A DNA stretch of 25,081 nucleotides from Desulfobacula sp. (GTDB lineage Bacteria > Desulfobacterota > Desulfobacteria > Desulfobacterales > Desulfobacteraceae): the NCBI GenBank assembly GCA_018702715.1, contig JABIYQ010000381.1:1-25081 (forward strand), in the 5' to 3' direction. Both the position numbers and the translations under genes were made by a program. Of this stretch, positions 1-6,833 are shown piece by piece (within the stretch, counting starts at the first letter, position 1; each line of letters starts with the position of its first letter). The notes beneath the pieces were generated by a model that saw only the letters and a program-made list of their open reading frames with translations, was not told the origin of the DNA and ran no database searches.

Positions 1-113
1 GGGCCATGCTGTTCCGTGCTTCCAAAAGGAAGTATGATGGTTTTAAAACTCTCATCCTTTTTGATTTTGATTTCTTCCCAGGTCATTTCCTGGAGCCATA
101 TAGTATCGGTCAT
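1..113 (-). CDS. Creatininase-family amidohydrolase, N-terminal 37 codons (runs off the left edge)
   Basis: The minus-strand frame opens with ATG at 113-111, preceded by a good ribosome site (GAGGTG, about 4 bases upstream). It stays open to the window edge. The visible peptide ends in PFGSTEQHG, the signature of the creatininase (creatinine amidohydrolase) family, whose E and H in the E-x-H motif bind the catalytic metals. Family members hydrolyse cyclic or linear amides (creatinine, FAPy-type formamides, mycofactocin precursor peptide). It lies downstream of accB and accC on the same strand, separated from accC by a 169-bp inverted-repeat element, so it may be the third gene of that transcript. 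A second amide hydrolase beside pxpABC would fit a cyclic-amide catabolic locus. The substrate cannot be told from 37 residues. Confidence 0.8.
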   Translation of the reverse strand, partial: MTDTIWLQEMTWEEIKIKKDESFKTIILPFGSTEQHG

Positions 114-130
114 GTTCACCTCTTTTATTT

Positions 131-299
131 AGTGTTTGAACGAAAACTCACCCATCTGCTTCGTTGCTTCAAACTTTTACAATCCTCATGTACTACAGTA
201 CACTCCGGTTGCAAAAGTTCTTGCGCCTTGCATATGGGCAACTTTGTGAGCTTTGCTCCTCTACGAGCCGCCCAAACACAGGGTTTTCGGTCAGCCACT
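131..299. repeat. Miniature inverted-repeat element, family B (no coding capacity)
   Basis: The outer ends are imperfect inverted repeats of about 17 bp: AGTGTTTGAACGAAAAC at 131-147 against the reverse complement AGTGGCTGACCGAAAAC at 283-299 (3 mismatches). The bases just outside are ATTT on both sides (127-130 and 300-303), a possible 4-bp target duplication. Inside is a second dyad: AACTTTTACAA pairs with TTGCAAAAGTT around a GTACT/AGTAC centre, so RNA from either strand would form a long hairpin. It lies between the stop of accC and the start of the creatininase gene. Only one copy is in the window, so mobility is inferred. Confidence 0.6.
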
Positions 300-306
300 A
301 TTTACA

Positions 307-1644
307 TTAGATTCTTTCTAAAAAATGGGTATCAATATCCCCTTTTTGAAAATTATCATTTTTAAATACTTTTTTGTAAAATCCGATTGTGGTCTCAATC
401 CCTTTTATTTCGAATTCGCTAAGAGCCCGACTCATGCGATTGATGGCAGCCGGTCGGTCTTTTGCCCAGACAATAAGCTTTCCAATAAGAGAATCATAAA
501 AAGGGGTGACCATGTATTTATCATGGATATGGGTGTCGATTCTTATTCCGGGTCCTCCAGGAAAGAGTATCGATTCAATTTGACCGGGGGAGGGCATAAA
601 ATTATCATTGGGATCAGTCGCATTTATCCTGCATTCCATGGACCATCCATTAAGATGTATATCCTCTTGTTTTAAATCAAGTTTTTCCCCGGCTGCAATT
701 AAAATCTGCTGTTGAACAATATCAACCCCCGTGACCAGTTCTGTTACTGGATGTTCAACCTGAACCCTTGCATTGACTTCCATAAAATAAAAATTTTTAT
801 TCTTATCCACAAGAAATTCCATGGTTCCCGCATTGGTGTAATCAAAGGCTTTTGCAATTCTTATGGCGGTTTTGCCAAGTTTTACGCGAAAATTTTCATC
901 AACAAAGGATGAGGGGGATTCTTCTATGAGTTTTTGATATCTCAATTGAATACTGCATTCCCTTTCTGCCAGGTGGATATAATTACCAAAATGGTCACCA
1001 AGGATTTGGATTTCAATGTGTCGCGGTTTTTCAATATATTTTTCAAGGTAGATATCGGGATTTCCAAAAGCAATCTTTGCCTCTCCTGAAGCAATGGAAA
1101 ATGCAGTGATAAGTTCTTCTTTGTTGCTGGCAATCCTCATCCCCCGGCCACCCCCTCCGCCCGCCGCCTTTAATATAACGGGATACCCAACTGTGTCGGC
1201 AACCTTGCAGGCCATATCCGAAGATGAAAGAATATCATCGCTGCCTGGAATAATTGGAATACCCAGGTCCATTAATGTCTGTCTTGCTGCTGATTTATCA
1301 CCAGCTTTTGCGATACTTTGTGCTGAAGGGCCGATAAAAATAATATGATTATCAAAACAGGCTTTTGCAAAGTTGAAATTTTCAGAAAGAAAGCCATATC
1401 CCGGGTGGATTGCATCGGCATTTGTCTTTTTTGCAGCACCAATTATATTGTCAATGTTTAAATAACTTTTGCGACTTAAAGCAGGGCCGATATGAACAGC
1501 ATCATCTGCATATTTTACATGGAGACTGTCTTTGTCTGCATCGGAAAAAACAGCAATGGTCTTAATCCCCATTTCTTTGCAGGCACGAATGACCCGGACT
1601 GCAATCTCGCCTCTGTTCGCAATTAAAATTGATTTAAATAACAT
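307..1644 (-). CDS. accC: Biotin carboxylase subunit (AccC-like), probably part of an oxoprolinase/urea-carboxylase-type complex
   Basis: This 445-aa protein has the full biotin carboxylase layout: N-terminal ANRGEIA, ATP-grasp glycine loop GGGGGRGMR (about 162-170), K238 in the QKLIEE block, and the catalytic FMEVNARVQVEHPVTE segment with R293. The ECRINA biotin-contact region is also present. It would carboxylate the biotin of the adjacent carrier protein using ATP and bicarbonate. ATG at 1644 is supported by GGAGG just upstream. Two substitutions stand out: the usual QRRHQK block reads QLRYQK (L234, Y236). The gene lies next to a stand-alone BCCP and opposite pxpABC, not beside accA/accD. 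I therefore infer a role with PxpB/PxpC and not in fatty-acid synthesis, although a housekeeping role cannot be excluded. A 136-bp mobile element separates it from accB. Confidence 0.93.
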   Translation of the reverse strand: MLFKSILIANRGEIAVRVIRACKEMGIKTIAVFSDADKDSLHVKYADDAVHIGPALSRKSYLNIDNIIGAAKKTNADAIHPGYGFLSENFNFAKACFDNHIIFIGPSAQSIAKAGDKSAARQTLMDLGIPIIPGSDDILSSSDMACKVADTVGYPVILKAAGGGGGRGMRIASNKEELITAFSIASGEAKIAFGNPDIYLEKYIEKPRHIEIQILGDHFGNYIHLAERECSIQLRYQKLIEESPSSFVDENFRVKLGKTAIRIAKAFDYTNAGTMEFLVDKNKNFYFMEVNARVQVEHPVTELVTGVDIVQQQILIAAGEKLDLKQEDIHLNGWSMECRINATDPNDNFMPSPGQIESILFPGGPGIRIDTHIHDKYMVTPFYDSLIGKLIVWAKDRPAAINRMSRALSEFEIKGIETTIGFYKKVFKNDNFQKGDIDTHFLERI

Positions 1645-1673
1645 GTTTCCTCCGAAATTTTTAAAGGCAATTT

Positions 1674-1809
1674 GTAATTGTTCAGCCCGTTAAAAGAGGT
1701 TATCTAAAAAGCCCTGTCTGATGGATATTTGCAGGAGGTTAAGCGCTTAGCATCGAAAAAAAATATCCATATAGACAGGCGATATCAAGCATAAGAACTG
1801 AATAGTTAC
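1674..1809 (+). mobile_element. MITE family A, copy 1 (136 bp) with perfect 8-bp target duplication
   Basis: The ends are inverted repeats: GTAATTGTTCAG at 1674-1685 and CTGAATAGTTAC at 1798-1809. Immediately outside is GGCAATTT on both sides (1666-1673 and 1810-1817), a perfect 8-bp direct repeat that marks a transposition event. The interior contains a 28-bp core (about 1717-1744) identical to the reverse complement of copy 2, and a dyad of ATGGATATTT with AAATATCCAT. No ORF is present. 5'-GTAA ends with 8-bp duplications are typical of the IS66 group, so a transposase of that type may mobilise it in trans (inference). It sits between accB and accC, ending 22 bases upstream of the accC ribosome site. 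Confidence 0.9.
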
Positions 1810-1823
1810 GGCAATTTTATATT

Positions 1824-2075
1824 TTAATTTGCTTCAATCTCCATCAATGCCTGGTTTTTCATGACAGGGTCTTCGTTTTCCATTAAAATTTTTGTTACGA
1901 TGCCTGATTGTTCACTTCGAAGCTCGGTAAAAATTTTCATGGATTCAATCATACACACAATATCTGATGCATTGATTTTTTGTCCTACTTCAACCAGAAA
2001 TTTTTCGCCCGGTGCAGTGGATCTGTAAAAAGTTCCCATTACGGGTGATGTTATGGTATATGTTTTTTCACCCAT
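1824..2075 (-). CDS. accB: Biotin carboxyl carrier protein (BCCP), stand-alone 83-aa biotinyl domain
   Basis: The whole protein is one biotinyl/lipoyl domain. It opens with SPVMGTFY, like the SPMVGTFY of AccB carriers, and has the hairpin ESMK, where K47 is the predicted biotinylation site (usual consensus EAMKM, here with S and I). At 83 aa it lacks the N-terminal extension and linker of housekeeping AccB (about 150 aa), a form often found next to pxp genes. ATG at 2075 follows AAAGGAG at good spacing. It is the first gene of the minus-strand transcript and faces gntR across a 134-bp divergent gap. It would shuttle carboxybiotin between AccC and a carboxyltransferase, for which PxpB/PxpC are the local candidates. 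Confidence 0.92.
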   Translation of the reverse strand: MGEKTYTITSPVMGTFYRSTAPGEKFLVEVGQKINASDIVCMIESMKIFTELRSEQSGIVTKILMENEDPVMKNQALMEIEAN

Positions 2076-2128
2076 GTTTATTCTCCTTTAATAAAAAGTT
2101 ATCATGATCTTGTTTTTTTATAAAATAT

Positions 2129-2159
2129 ACTTGACATATATTTTAAATATGTGTCAAGT
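2129..2159. promoter_or_regulatory. 31-bp near-perfect palindrome, candidate GntR operator in the divergent promoter
   Basis: The site starts ACTTGACA and ends TGTCAAGT. The 15 bases between are also nearly self-complementary (AT-rich, ATAT/TTTAAA core). Both arms contain TTGACA, a perfect -35 hexamer, so the palindrome carries one on each strand (2131-2136 plus, 2157-2152 minus). I could not match a -10 at ideal spacing. It lies 54 bp upstream of accB and 50 bp upstream of gntR. FCD-type GntR proteins bind palindromes in just such divergent gaps, so this probably controls both transcripts. Confidence 0.7.
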
Positions 2160-2209
2160 TTATTTTTATTCCTTAAAAAAAGTATCAGAAGAAAGGATGA
2201 CTCCAGGGT

Positions 2210-2902
2210 ATGGGTAAAACAGCAAAAATACAAAAGATTCCAAAACAGCCATTGGCCGTCACTGCCTATGAAACCCTTGTCAAAAAGATAATCTGTCTTG
2301 AATACCAGCCAAGCCAGCACCTTGAAGAAAATCAGCTTGTGGATGACCTGGGGATTGGAAGGACTCCAATAAGAGAAGCTCTTGTCCGATTGCACAGTGA
2401 AAAAATGGTGGAAACCCACCCCAAAAGAGGCGTTATTGTTCGCCCCATTACCTTGCAAAATACCAAGGCAATGTTTGAAAGCATGAGAATTATGGAACTG
2501 GGTCTTGTTGATATCGCGATTCATAAAAACTGTTCAATTTTTATAAAAAAAATGAAAGAATCAAATAAAGAAGTTAAAAAGGCAATCGACGTAAATGATG
2601 TTTTTGAATTGGTTGAGGCCAATCATGATTTCCATATGAATTTTGCAAAGTGTTCGCAAAATGAATTTTTCATCAGAGCGGTCCAGGATGTGAGAACCGA
2701 GGCAAAAAGACTGTCCTATTTGTCCTATGGGAATGTTATTGATCCTCAAAGACCTCTTGAATCCCATTATGAATCCGTCTTTCTGGAGCATGAACAAATG
2801 ATTAAATGTCTTGTGGGAAAAGATGAAATTCGCTTAAAAGAACTCATTGAAAAACATATTTTAATTTTCCGGCAAAGGATAATTGTTTTTATGACATCCT
2901 GA
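2210..2902 (+). CDS. GntR-family (FCD/FadR subgroup) transcriptional regulator
   Basis: This 230-aa protein has an N-terminal winged helix (about 15-80) with the recognition-helix signature IGRTPIREALVRL, then an all-helical FCD ligand domain (about 90-225). The FCD domain includes the EANHDFHMNF segment, which provides metal or ligand-binding residues (D, H) in this family. FCD regulators sense small carboxylic acids and usually repress the neighbouring catabolic operon until the substrate binds. Location decides its likely target: it diverges from accB and is followed in the same direction by the TRAP and pxp genes. The effector may be 5-oxoproline or the true substrate of this locus (inference). 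The ribosome site at 2210 is only moderate. Confidence 0.9.
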   Translation: MGKTAKIQKIPKQPLAVTAYETLVKKIICLEYQPSQHLEENQLVDDLGIGRTPIREALVRLHSEKMVETHPKRGVIVRPITLQNTKAMFESMRIMELGLVDIAIHKNCSIFIKKMKESNKEVKKAIDVNDVFELVEANHDFHMNFAKCSQNEFFIRAVQDVRTEAKRLSYLSYGNVIDPQRPLESHYESVFLEHEQMIKCLVGKDEIRLKELIEKHILIFRQRIIVFMTS

Positions 2903-2928
2903 TTGAATTATTAAAGGGTGCAAGCTCT

Positions 2929-2934
2929 TATAAT
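2929..2934 (+). promoter_or_regulatory. Possible -10 element upstream of dctP
   Basis: A perfect TATAAT lies 30 bp upstream of the dctP start, in the 61-bp gap after gntR. The best -35 candidate (TTGAAT at 2903-2908) is 20 bp away, which is too far for a strong sigma-70 promoter. It may give dctP its own start site separate from gntR. Confidence 0.3.
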
Positions 2935-2963
2935 ATATTAATAACCCTAAAAAGGAGAAAGAG

Positions 2964-3953
2964 ATGAAAAAATTATTAATTGTTTTAACCGGTCTGATGT
3001 TCGCCTTGACCTTGGTTTCCAATGCCATGGCAAAAACAAAGTGGGATCTGCATTTAAACTATCCTGCGGGTAATTTTCACTCCAAAGGTGCACAAGTATT
3101 TGCAGATAAAGTCGCCAAAGCAACTAATGGCGAGCTTACTATTGTTCTTCATCCGGGTTCCTCATTGGGATTCAAAGGCCCTGAGCTTTTAAGAGCTGTT
3201 GCTGAAGGTCAGCTGGCAGTTGCTGAAATACCCACGGGTATGGTTGAAGGTGATGCACCGGTCCTGGCATTGACAGCACAGCCTTTTATTTCCACAAATG
3301 CCTTTGAACAGCGTCTTCTCTATCAACTTGCAAAACCCGTATATGCAAAAAATTTGAAAAAATTCAACCAGATGACTCTTTACACTTCCATCTGGCCTTT
3401 TTCCGGTATTTATACCCAGCGCAAAATCCAGTCTGAATCAGATTTAAAAGGCCTGAAAATGAGGGTTTATGATGGTACTGGGCTTTCCTTTGGAAAAGCT
3501 ACGGGTATTGCGGCAAGAAAAATGCCATTTTCCGAAGTCTATCCTGCAATGAAAGCAGGCCTTTTAGATTCCATGTACACCTCTTCTCCTTCTGGTGTTG
3601 ATGCAAAAGCATGGGAAATTTTAAAATATTTTACCCCGATAAATATTGTGGGTCCTGTGAACATGATCAATGTTAATCAGGCTGCCTGGGATAAACTGGA
3701 TAAAAAAATCCAGGCAATCGTCCTTGAAATTGCCAATCAGATGGAAGATGACATGTGGAATCTTGCCGGAGACATGGACCGTAAAAGCCGTGCAACTCTT
3801 GTGGAAAAAGGAATGACCATTGATCCTGTGAGCAATGAATTTCGAGCTGAGCTCAATGCTGTTGGTGAAAAATTAAGAGGTGAATGGGCAAAAAAAGCAG
3901 GTAGCGATGCCCAGGCCGTTCTCAGCCAGTATTACAAAATCACAGGCAGGTAA
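2964..3953 (+). CDS. dctP: TRAP transporter solute-binding protein, DctP family
   Basis: This 329-aa periplasmic binding protein has a classic signal peptide (basic MKK, hydrophobic core, cleavage after about residue 23, AMA). ATG at 2964 is preceded by AAGGAG. The TRAP signature LKGLKMRVYDG places R167 as the conserved carboxylate-binding arginine, so the ligand is expected to carry a carboxylate. The downstream FSEVYPAMKAGLLD segment is also typical of DctP. Related TRAP binding proteins of Bordetella (DctP6 and DctP7) are known to bind pyroglutamate. With pxpABC in the same direction, 5-oxoproline is the leading ligand candidate here, by inference. The gene is separated from dctQ by a mobile-element insertion. 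Confidence 0.93.
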   Translation: MKKLLIVLTGLMFALTLVSNAMAKTKWDLHLNYPAGNFHSKGAQVFADKVAKATNGELTIVLHPGSSLGFKGPELLRAVAEGQLAVAEIPTGMVEGDAPVLALTAQPFISTNAFEQRLLYQLAKPVYAKNLKKFNQMTLYTSIWPFSGIYTQRKIQSESDLKGLKMRVYDGTGLSFGKATGIAARKMPFSEVYPAMKAGLLDSMYTSSPSGVDAKAWEILKYFTPINIVGPVNMINVNQAAWDKLDKKIQAIVLEIANQMEDDMWNLAGDMDRKSRATLVEKGMTIDPVSNEFRAELNAVGEKLRGEWAKKAGSDAQAVLSQYYKITGR

Positions 3954-3981
3954 ACTTAACTATATCTTAGATAATATTAAT

Positions 3982-4116
3982 GTAATTATTCAGCTCTTGC
4001 GCTTTAACCCGCCCTGTCTGATGGATATTTGTTTCGAGGCTATTCGCTTAACCTCCTGCAAATATCCATCAGGCAGAGCTTTGGGGATAATTTTTTTTAA
4101 CGGGCTGAATAATTAC
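3982..4116 (-). mobile_element. MITE family A, copy 2 (135 bp, opposite orientation) with perfect 8-bp target duplication
   Basis: The ends are perfect 13-bp inverted repeats: GTAATTATTCAGC at 3982-3994 and GCTGAATAATTAC at 4104-4116. ATATTAAT flanks the element on both sides (3974-3981 and 4117-4124), a perfect 8-bp target duplication different from that of copy 1. Read on the minus strand it aligns with copy 1 over its whole length, including an identical 28-bp core. Internal dyads (ATGGATATTTG with CAAATATCCAT) allow a near full-length hairpin in RNA. It lies between dctP and dctQ, which are normally close together, so it is a secondary insertion within the operon. Confidence 0.92.
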
Positions 4117-4178
4117 ATATTAATTTTATAATAATGGACTGTTAAACTGGTCCATTATGATAAATTCCGGTGGTCTTA

Positions 4179-4682
4179 ATGAATAAATTTGTAAAATTAT
4201 CAGACAAATTAAGTGATGTTATGGCAAAAATTTCTGCTGTAATTCTTGGGCTGATGTCTATTTTGATTTTAGTGGAAATTTTTATATGGAATCTATTTGA
4301 AAAGACAACATTGATAGCAGATGAATACAGCGCCTATGGACTTGCAGCAATAATATTTATGGGGGCAGGATACTGCCTTAAGGAAAAAAGCCATATCAGA
4401 ATTACCCTGGTTCTGGGATTTTTACCCCAAAAGGCGGCAAGGGTGATCACTTTTTTTGCAACTTTGATTACCACTTTTTTTATGGGATATTTATGGTGGT
4501 ATCTTTTTAAAATGGTTGGTTCAGCCATCAGATATGAATCAACATCAGGCACATTGACCAACACGCCTTTATGGATTCCCCAGGCCATCATGCTGGTTGG
4601 AGCCGGGTGCTTTTTTATTCAGCTTGCGGCCACAACCCTGAAAACCTGGCAGGCCATTTCAACTAAAGAGGAGGTCGTCTAA
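4179..4682 (+). CDS. dctQ: TRAP transporter small permease, DctQ family
   Basis: The frame extends to a GTG at 4170, but ATG at 4179 with GGTGG five bases upstream is the better start, giving 167 aa. The protein has four predicted membrane segments, and the W-x-R-region motif EKSHIRITLVL follows TM2, as expected for DctQ. It is the small membrane subunit that links the periplasmic binding protein to DctM for Na+-driven uptake. Its stop overlaps the dctM start by one base (TAATG), so the two are translationally coupled. It follows the 135-bp MITE, which may lower read-through from dctP. Confidence 0.9.
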   Translation: MNKFVKLSDKLSDVMAKISAVILGLMSILILVEIFIWNLFEKTTLIADEYSAYGLAAIIFMGAGYCLKEKSHIRITLVLGFLPQKAARVITFFATLITTFFMGYLWWYLFKMVGSAIRYESTSGTLTNTPLWIPQAIMLVGAGCFFIQLAATTLKTWQAISTKEEVV

Positions 4683-5992
4683 TGGAAGCAGAACTCCTTT
4701 TTATGTCTATCGTTGTATTTGGTGTTCTTTTTATCGCTCTCTCTGCCGGTATCTGGGTCGGGTTTTCTCTTTTTATTGTGGGTTTTGTGGGCATGACCCT
4801 GTTTTCTTCTTTGCCTGCTGGAAACAACATGGCTTCATCTGCATGGGCAACTATAGAAAAATGGGAATATGTGGCCCTGCCTTTGTTTATTTTAATGGGG
4901 GAGATATTATACAGGTCCGGGATTTCGGAAAAACTTTTCAAGGCTCTTGTACCCTGGCTCTACCGCCTTCCAGGCGGGCTTTTACTTATGAATATTGTGT
5001 CATGCACACTTTTTGCGGCAGTATCCGGTTCAAGTGCAGCCACAACGGCTACTGTGGGTAGAATTACCCTGGCAGAGTTTGATAAACTGGGGTATGACAG
5101 AAGCCTTTCAATGGGATCACTTGCCGGAGCAGGTACACTGGGATTTTTAATACCTCCTTCCCTGATCATGATCGTTTATGCCATTTTAGCTGAGGTTTCC
5201 ATCGGTAAAATGTTTATGGCAGGTATTTTACCCGGTTTGCTGCTTGCATCAATTTATTCTATTTACATTATTTACAGGGGAGTTAAAAATCCTGAAATCG
5301 CCCCGCAATCTCAAGATAGTTATACATGGGCAGACCGTTTATTGGGGCTTAAGGATCTTGCACCCACATTAATACTTATCCTGGTGGTTCTCGGAAGTAT
5401 TTACGGTGGGTTTGCAACCCCGACCGAAGCAGCTGCCTTAGGTGTTTTCGGTGCCTTTGTTTTTGCAGTCATAAATCGCCAGATGACTAGGAAAATCTTT
5501 TTTGAATGTCTTATAGGAGCCGTTAAAACCAACGCCATGATAATGCTCATCGTTGTGGGGGCAGGTTTTTTATCCAGGGTAATGGGGTTTTTAGGAATCC
5601 CGGCTGCAATTACCCTTGCAATAACTCAACTTAATCTTTCTCCATACATGCTCATGCTTCTTCTTGGAGGTGTTTATCTCGTGCTGGGATGTCTTCTGGA
5701 TGGGTTTTCCATTGTTGTCATGACACTTCCCATAGCGCTTCCCATGGTAACTGCTGCAGGATTTGACCCCATATGGTTTGGTATTTATCTCATTTTAATG
5801 GTAGAAGTCAGTCAGATTACACCTCCTGTTGGATTTAATCTTTTCGTGATACAGGGCCTGACAGGTGAACCCATTATGAATATCGCCAGATATGCGCTGC
5901 CATTCTTTTTTTTAATGTTATTGACAACGGCGATCCTGACGGTCTTTCCACAAATTGCATTGTATCTTCCAGAACTCATGGTAACAAAATAG
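4682..5992 (+). CDS. dctM: TRAP transporter large permease, DctM family
   Basis: This 436-aa protein is hydrophobic throughout, with about 12 membrane segments. It has hallmark DctM motifs: SGSSAATTATVG early, IPPSLIMIVYA in the first half, and a second matching hairpin LLDGFSIVVMTLPIALP and QITPPVGFN in the C-terminal half. These repeated hairpins form the elevator transport domain with the Na+ and substrate sites. Length is usual for the family. The ribosome site GAGGAGG lies inside the end of dctQ, so translation is coupled. The pxpA gene follows after 46 bp in the same direction. Confidence 0.94.
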   Translation: MEAELLFMSIVVFGVLFIALSAGIWVGFSLFIVGFVGMTLFSSLPAGNNMASSAWATIEKWEYVALPLFILMGEILYRSGISEKLFKALVPWLYRLPGGLLLMNIVSCTLFAAVSGSSAATTATVGRITLAEFDKLGYDRSLSMGSLAGAGTLGFLIPPSLIMIVYAILAEVSIGKMFMAGILPGLLLASIYSIYIIYRGVKNPEIAPQSQDSYTWADRLLGLKDLAPTLILILVVLGSIYGGFATPTEAAALGVFGAFVFAVINRQMTRKIFFECLIGAVKTNAMIMLIVVGAGFLSRVMGFLGIPAAITLAITQLNLSPYMLMLLLGGVYLVLGCLLDGFSIVVMTLPIALPMVTAAGFDPIWFGIYLILMVEVSQITPPVGFNLFVIQGLTGEPIMNIARYALPFFFLMLLTTAILTVFPQIALYLPELMVTK

Positions 5993-5995
5993 ATA

Positions 5996-6025
5996 AGGAC
6001 CTCAATTTATTTCATTTGTGGTCCT
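5996..6025 (+). promoter_or_regulatory. Small stem-loop between dctM and pxpA
   Basis: AGGACC at 5996-6001 pairs with GGTCCT at 6020-6025 across an 18-base AT-rich loop. There is no following T-run, so it is not a good intrinsic terminator. It sits just before the strong pxpA ribosome site (GAGGTGAAGG) and could act as an mRNA processing or stability element. Confidence 0.3.
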
Positions 6026-6038
6026 AAAGAGGTGAAGG

Positions 6039-6833
6039 ATGAAAGTAATCGATTTAAATTGTGACATGGGAGAAAGCTTTGGTGCATATAAGCTTGGCAT
6101 GGACGAAGAAGTCATGAAGCACATTAGTTCCGCAAATATTGCCTGCGGTTTTCATGCCGGAGACCCGCTTGTAATGGACAAAACCATCAAAATGGCAGTC
6201 GAAAACAAGGTGGGAATCGGTGCACATCCGGGATATCCGGATCTTTTGGGGTTTGGTCGCAGGAACATGGCATGTTCTGCTGAAGAAATTCAGCACTATC
6301 TGGTTTATCAGGTCAGTGCCATTAAAGGGTTTTGTCATGTGCACGGGGCAAAACTTTCCCATGTTAAACCCCATGGGGCGCTTTATCTTGAAGCCGTGGA
6401 AAACCAAATCACGGCTGAGGCAATTGCAAAAGGAATAATGAGTCTGGATCCGGATCTTTATTTTGTTGCCCTGGCAGGAAAAAAAGGGGCAATAATGAGG
6501 CGTATGGGAGAACAACTGGGGCTTAAAGTCGTGTATGAAGCTTTTCCTGACAGGGCTTATACACCTGAAGGAACGCTATCGTCCAGAAAAAGCCCTGGGG
6601 CAGTTATTTCAGATCCCGTTGAAGTGGCAAAAAGAGCCCTTGATATGGCAAATGGGTTTGTAACTGCTGTGGATGGAACAAACATTGAGCTTGAAGTTCA
6701 GACTCTTTGTGTGCATGGTGATAATATTGGCGCTGTTAATCTGGTAAAAAATATCAGGAAAACGCTTGAAGCAAATAATATAAAAGTAAAACCCATGGGG
6801 GAAAATCTGCATCATGGAATCGACGATATTTGA
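6039..6833 (+). CDS. pxpA: 5-oxoprolinase subunit A (LamB/YcsF family)
   Basis: This 264-aa protein has every LamB/YcsF hallmark: DLNCDMGESFG near the start, SANIACGFHAGDP (about 31-43), GAHPGYPDLLGFGRR, HVKPHGALY, a FPDRAYTPEGTL block and CVHGDN near the end. The fold is a TIM-barrel-like deacetylase relative, and the conserved D and H residues are the likely catalytic or metal ligands. PxpA works with PxpB and PxpC as the prokaryotic ATP-dependent 5-oxoprolinase (5-oxo-L-proline to L-glutamate). ATG at 6039 follows GAGGTGAAGG. Its 3' end overlaps pxpB by 20 bp, showing a coupled set. The C-terminus is a little longer than the common length of about 250. Confidence 0.95.
   Translation: MKVIDLNCDMGESFGAYKLGMDEEVMKHISSANIACGFHAGDPLVMDKTIKMAVENKVGIGAHPGYPDLLGFGRRNMACSAEEIQHYLVYQVSAIKGFCHVHGAKLSHVKPHGALYLEAVENQITAEAIAKGIMSLDPDLYFVALAGKKGAIMRRMGEQLGLKVVYEAFPDRAYTPEGTLSSRKSPGAVISDPVEVAKRALDMANGFVTAVDGTNIELEVQTLCVHGDNIGAVNLVKNIRKTLEANNIKVKPMGENLHHGIDDI

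Noticed and set aside
6..365. 119-codon plus-strand frame at the left end
   Set aside because: It crosses the creatininase start, the inverted-repeat element and the end of accC, and has no recognisable protein features or ribosome site.
307..2075. Housekeeping acetyl-CoA carboxylase accBC operon
   Set aside because: The carrier is only 83 aa without the AccB N-terminal region, and the genes face gntR-TRAP-pxp across a shared operator. I keep the role with PxpBC as more likely, though not proven.
2102..2524. 140-codon minus-strand frame over the gntR start
   Set aside because: It is the complement of a clear GntR coding sequence and contains no domain.
1674..4116. gntR-dctP as cargo of a composite transposon bounded by the two MITE copies
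   Set aside because: Each copy has its own, different, perfect 8-bp duplication, which shows two independent insertions. A composite would share one duplication at the outer ends only.
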